64,000 nucleotides of DNA from contig CAVUJG010000020.1 in NCBI GenBank assembly GCA_963741755.1, positions 8,549 through 72,548 of the forward strand. The letters run 5' to 3'. Under the pieces are notes generated by a model, which ran no database searches, had not been told where the DNA came from, and saw nothing but the letters and a program-made list of their open reading frames with translations. Positions within the stretch are counted from its first letter, which is position 1. Each line of letters starts with the position of its first letter. The DNA comes from Sva-07 sp963741755 (GTDB taxonomy: Bacteria; Actinomycetota; Acidimicrobiia; Acidimicrobiales; Ilumatobacteraceae). Shown here one piece after another: positions 62,114 through 64,000 of this stretch. The position numbers and the translations under genes are program-made.

Positions 62114-63481
62114 ATGGCTTCCACCGTCCCGCACCAGATTCATCTCGGCGAATCCGAGATGCCGACTCAGTGGTACAACCTGGTCGCCGATCTGCCATCG
62201 CCGCCGCCGCCGGCCCTGCACCCCGGCACGCATCAACCGGCCGGCCCCGATGACTTCGCGCCGTTGTTCCCGATGGCGTTGATCGAACAGGAAGTCACGA
62301 CCGAGCGATACATCGACATTCCCGGGGGTGTGCTCGACGTCTACAAGTTGTGGCGGCCGAGCCCGCTGTTCCGAGCCCATCGGCTCGAAGCGCTGCTCGA
62401 CACCCCGGCGCGGATCTACTACAAGTACGAGGGCGTCAGCCCGGCGGGCTCGCACAAGCCGAACACCGCCGTGCCCCAGGCCTGGTACAACCACCAGGAG
62501 GGCATCACCAAGCTCACCACGGAGACCGGCGCCGGCCAGTGGGGTACGGCGCTCGCATTCGCAACGGCGCAATACGGCATGGAGTGCGAGATCTGGCAGG
62601 TGGCCGCGTCGTACAAGCAGAAGCCGTACCGCAAGACGATGATGGAGATCTGGGGCGCGACGCTGCACTCCAGCCCGTCGGAGCTCACCGAGTTCGGCCG
62701 GTCATTGCTCGCCGAGGACCCCGACCATCCCGGCTCGCTCGGCATTGCAATCTCCGAGGCGGTGGCGATGTGTGTCGCCGACCCGAACGCCCGCTATGCG
62801 CTCGGGTCGGTGCTCAACCACGTCCTCTTGCACCAGACGATCATCGGCGAAGAGGCGTTGCTGCAGTTGGCCAAGGTCGACGAGACGCCCGACGTGCTCG
62901 TCGGCTGCACGGGCGGTGGGTCGAACTTCGGTGGGCTCGCCTTCCCGTTCCTGCGCGAGAAGCTCGCCGGGAAGATGAACCCGACGATCCGTTGCGTCGA
63001 GCCCGCGGCGTGTCCCACGCTCACCAAGGGCGAGTACCGCTACGACTTCGGTGACACCGCCGGCATGACCCCGCTGATGAAGATGCACACGCTCGGCCAC
63101 ACCTTCATCCCCGAGCCGATCCACGCCGGCGGTTTGCGCTACCACGGCATGAGCCCGTTGGTGTCACACGTCTACAACGAGGGTCTCGTCGAAGCAATCG
63201 CGATCCCGCAGCGCGAGTGCTTCGCCGGTGCGTTGCAGTTCGCCCGCACCGAAGGGATCGTGCCGGCGCCCGAGCCGACGCACGCGATCGCCGCCGCGAT
63301 CCGCGAGGCGCTGGCGTGCAAGGAGTCGGGCGAGGAGAAGGTGATCCTCACGGCACTGTGCGGCCACGGGCACCTCGACCTGGCGAGCTACGAGAAGTAC
63401 CTGTCCGGCGACATGGTCGACTACGACCTTCCCGACTCGGTCATCGCCGACGCCATGGCCTCGGTCCCCGTCATCGCCTGA
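62114..63481 (+). CDS. TrpB2-like tryptophan synthase beta chain
   Basis: 455-residue PLP enzyme of the TrpB2 type. PLP-binding Lys in GVSPAGSHKPNTA (Lys near 116), phosphate-binding glycines in GCTGGGSNFGGLAFPF, and ETGAGQWGTALAFATA with the catalytic Glu are all present. It uses indole or O-phosphoserine-like substrates; no trpA neighbour is seen, typical for TrpB2. A long N-terminal stretch (about 1-90) is typical of TrpB2. Divergent from the coiled-coil gene. Confidence 0.93.
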   Translation: MASTVPHQIHLGESEMPTQWYNLVADLPSPPPPALHPGTHQPAGPDDFAPLFPMALIEQEVTTERYIDIPGGVLDVYKLWRPSPLFRAHRLEALLDTPARIYYKYEGVSPAGSHKPNTAVPQAWYNHQEGITKLTTETGAGQWGTALAFATAQYGMECEIWQVAASYKQKPYRKTMMEIWGATLHSSPSELTEFGRSLLAEDPDHPGSLGIAISEAVAMCVADPNARYALGSVLNHVLLHQTIIGEEALLQLAKVDETPDVLVGCTGGGSNFGGLAFPFLREKLAGKMNPTIRCVEPAACPTLTKGEYRYDFGDTAGMTPLMKMHTLGHTFIPEPIHAGGLRYHGMSPLVSHVYNEGLVEAIAIPQRECFAGALQFARTEGIVPAPEPTHAIAAAIREALACKESGEEKVILTALCGHGHLDLASYEKYLSGDMVDYDLPDSVIADAMASVPVIA

Positions 63482-63500
63482 CTTCAACGACGGTGGGCGC

Positions 63501-64000
63501 TCAGAGCGCGAGTTCGTAGAGGTCGGGGTCGCCGGGCGATCGGTCGAAGCCGACTCGTTCGAGGTACTTGCGGTGGACGTCGGTGACGCCGGCGCTGCGC
63601 AGCAGATCGATGCCGTCGGTGCGGAACACATCGGCGCCCGGGCCGTACAGCCACCGCCCGAGCCGCGATCGCGGTAGGGGCTGAGCACGTAATCGAGGTC
63701 GATCGTGAGCGTCGAGCCCTGCCGGCGCCCGATCAGCAGTCCGGCGGGGAGGCCGTCACGGTTGAGCAACAGCGTGACGACGTCGTCACCGGCCGGCACG
63801 TAGAAGTCGGGTTGGGACCGGTGGATGTCGATCAGGTGGAACGCGATGAAGTCCGCCAGGAACGGCGAGTCGGGTCGGATGTGCGACACGCCGAGGTCGC
63901 GGCCGTTGGGACCTCCGGACGCAAACTCCTTGCGGAGGAACCACACGTTGATCACGGCGATCGAGCCGTTGGTGATCATGATCGGGACCGAGTCGATCAA
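63501..64000 (-). pseudogene. Membrane-linked GNAT acetyltransferase (partial, frameshifted)
   Basis: The 5' end lies beyond the right edge. The visible part begins with a hydrophobic segment (PIMITNGSIAVINVWFLRKEF) that looks like the last TM helix of an N-terminal membrane domain. A GNAT-like domain follows: SPFLADFIAFHLIDIHR, DDVVTLLLNRDGLPAGLLIG and VLSPYRDRG (P-loop region). The rest, GRWLYGPGADVFR and VGFDRSPGDPDLYELAL, continues in another frame to TGA 63501. One C missing from GGCCTCGGG near 63660 explains the break. Substrate unknown. Confidence 0.72.

Overview
The window looks like chromosomal DNA of a high-GC actinobacterium. GTG starts are common, many genes are joined by ATGA/GTGA/TGATG overlaps, and the families present are typical of the phylum: a Tad pilus operon, an SigA/HrdB-like sigma factor, MmpL, Eis-type GNAT, YlbL, UPF0182, DivIVA and an AarF/ABC1 kinase. 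An Acidimicrobiia (Ilumatobacter-like) source is my inference from overall gene style, not something the sequence proves.

Left part (1-9.7 kb): the end of a Tad/Flp pilus operon on the minus strand (tadZ-tadA-tadB-tadC, running off the left edge), a ydbS/ydbT pair of PH-domain membrane proteins, and a selenocysteine tRNA (anticodon TCA). The last 20 bases of that tRNA recur at 9560-9579, so 5354-9579 reads as a small island integrated at tRNA-Sec. It carries a decayed MobF relaxase fragment, two PIN-type toxin-antitoxin modules, a small sigma-like gene and an SGNH-hydrolase-like gene. No integrase was seen. 9.7-25.9 kb holds metabolism and regulation: malic enzyme, a ROK kinase, a TauD-type dioxygenase, a ThDP enzyme, a two-component system divergent from an MmpL transporter, a TetR gene with a clear palindromic operator divergent from an alpha/beta hydrolase, a family III CoA-transferase, and an unknown membrane-protein/lipoprotein pair.

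Middle part (25.9-47.9 kb): a 1770-residue kinase-ATPase-GAF-adenylate cyclase, a phospholipase C-type phosphoesterase with an unusual repeat-rich N-terminus, acyl-CoA dehydrogenase, an Eis-like acetyltransferase, a primary-type sigma factor, Bax inhibitor-1 homologue, an epoxide-hydrolase-like protein, a three-gene operon with a canonical (ExxH)2 diiron ferritin-like protein, and an AarF kinase coupled to a cysteine-less DksA-like protein. Five copies of a 40-bp REP-like palindrome lie at gene ends here. Right part (48-64 kb): a carbohydrate-type ABC importer (two permeases and a binding protein, no ATPase), cyclophilin, an AlkX/YcaQ-type DNA glycosylase, HEAT-repeat protein, YlbL-type PDZ/Lon protease, a DivIVA protein fused to a phage Mu-F-like C-terminal domain, UPF0182, a coiled-coil protein, a TrpB2-like enzyme, and a membrane-linked GNAT at the right edge.

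Several otherwise well-conserved genes (ydbT, tetR, the hydrolase at 20.2 kb, the ABC binding protein, alkX, the GNAT at 63.5 kb, and two island genes) are broken by a single-base shift, nearly always a change in a short G or C run. This pattern argues for indel errors in the assembly rather than real gene decay, and it should be borne in mind for every gene marked here as frameshifted.
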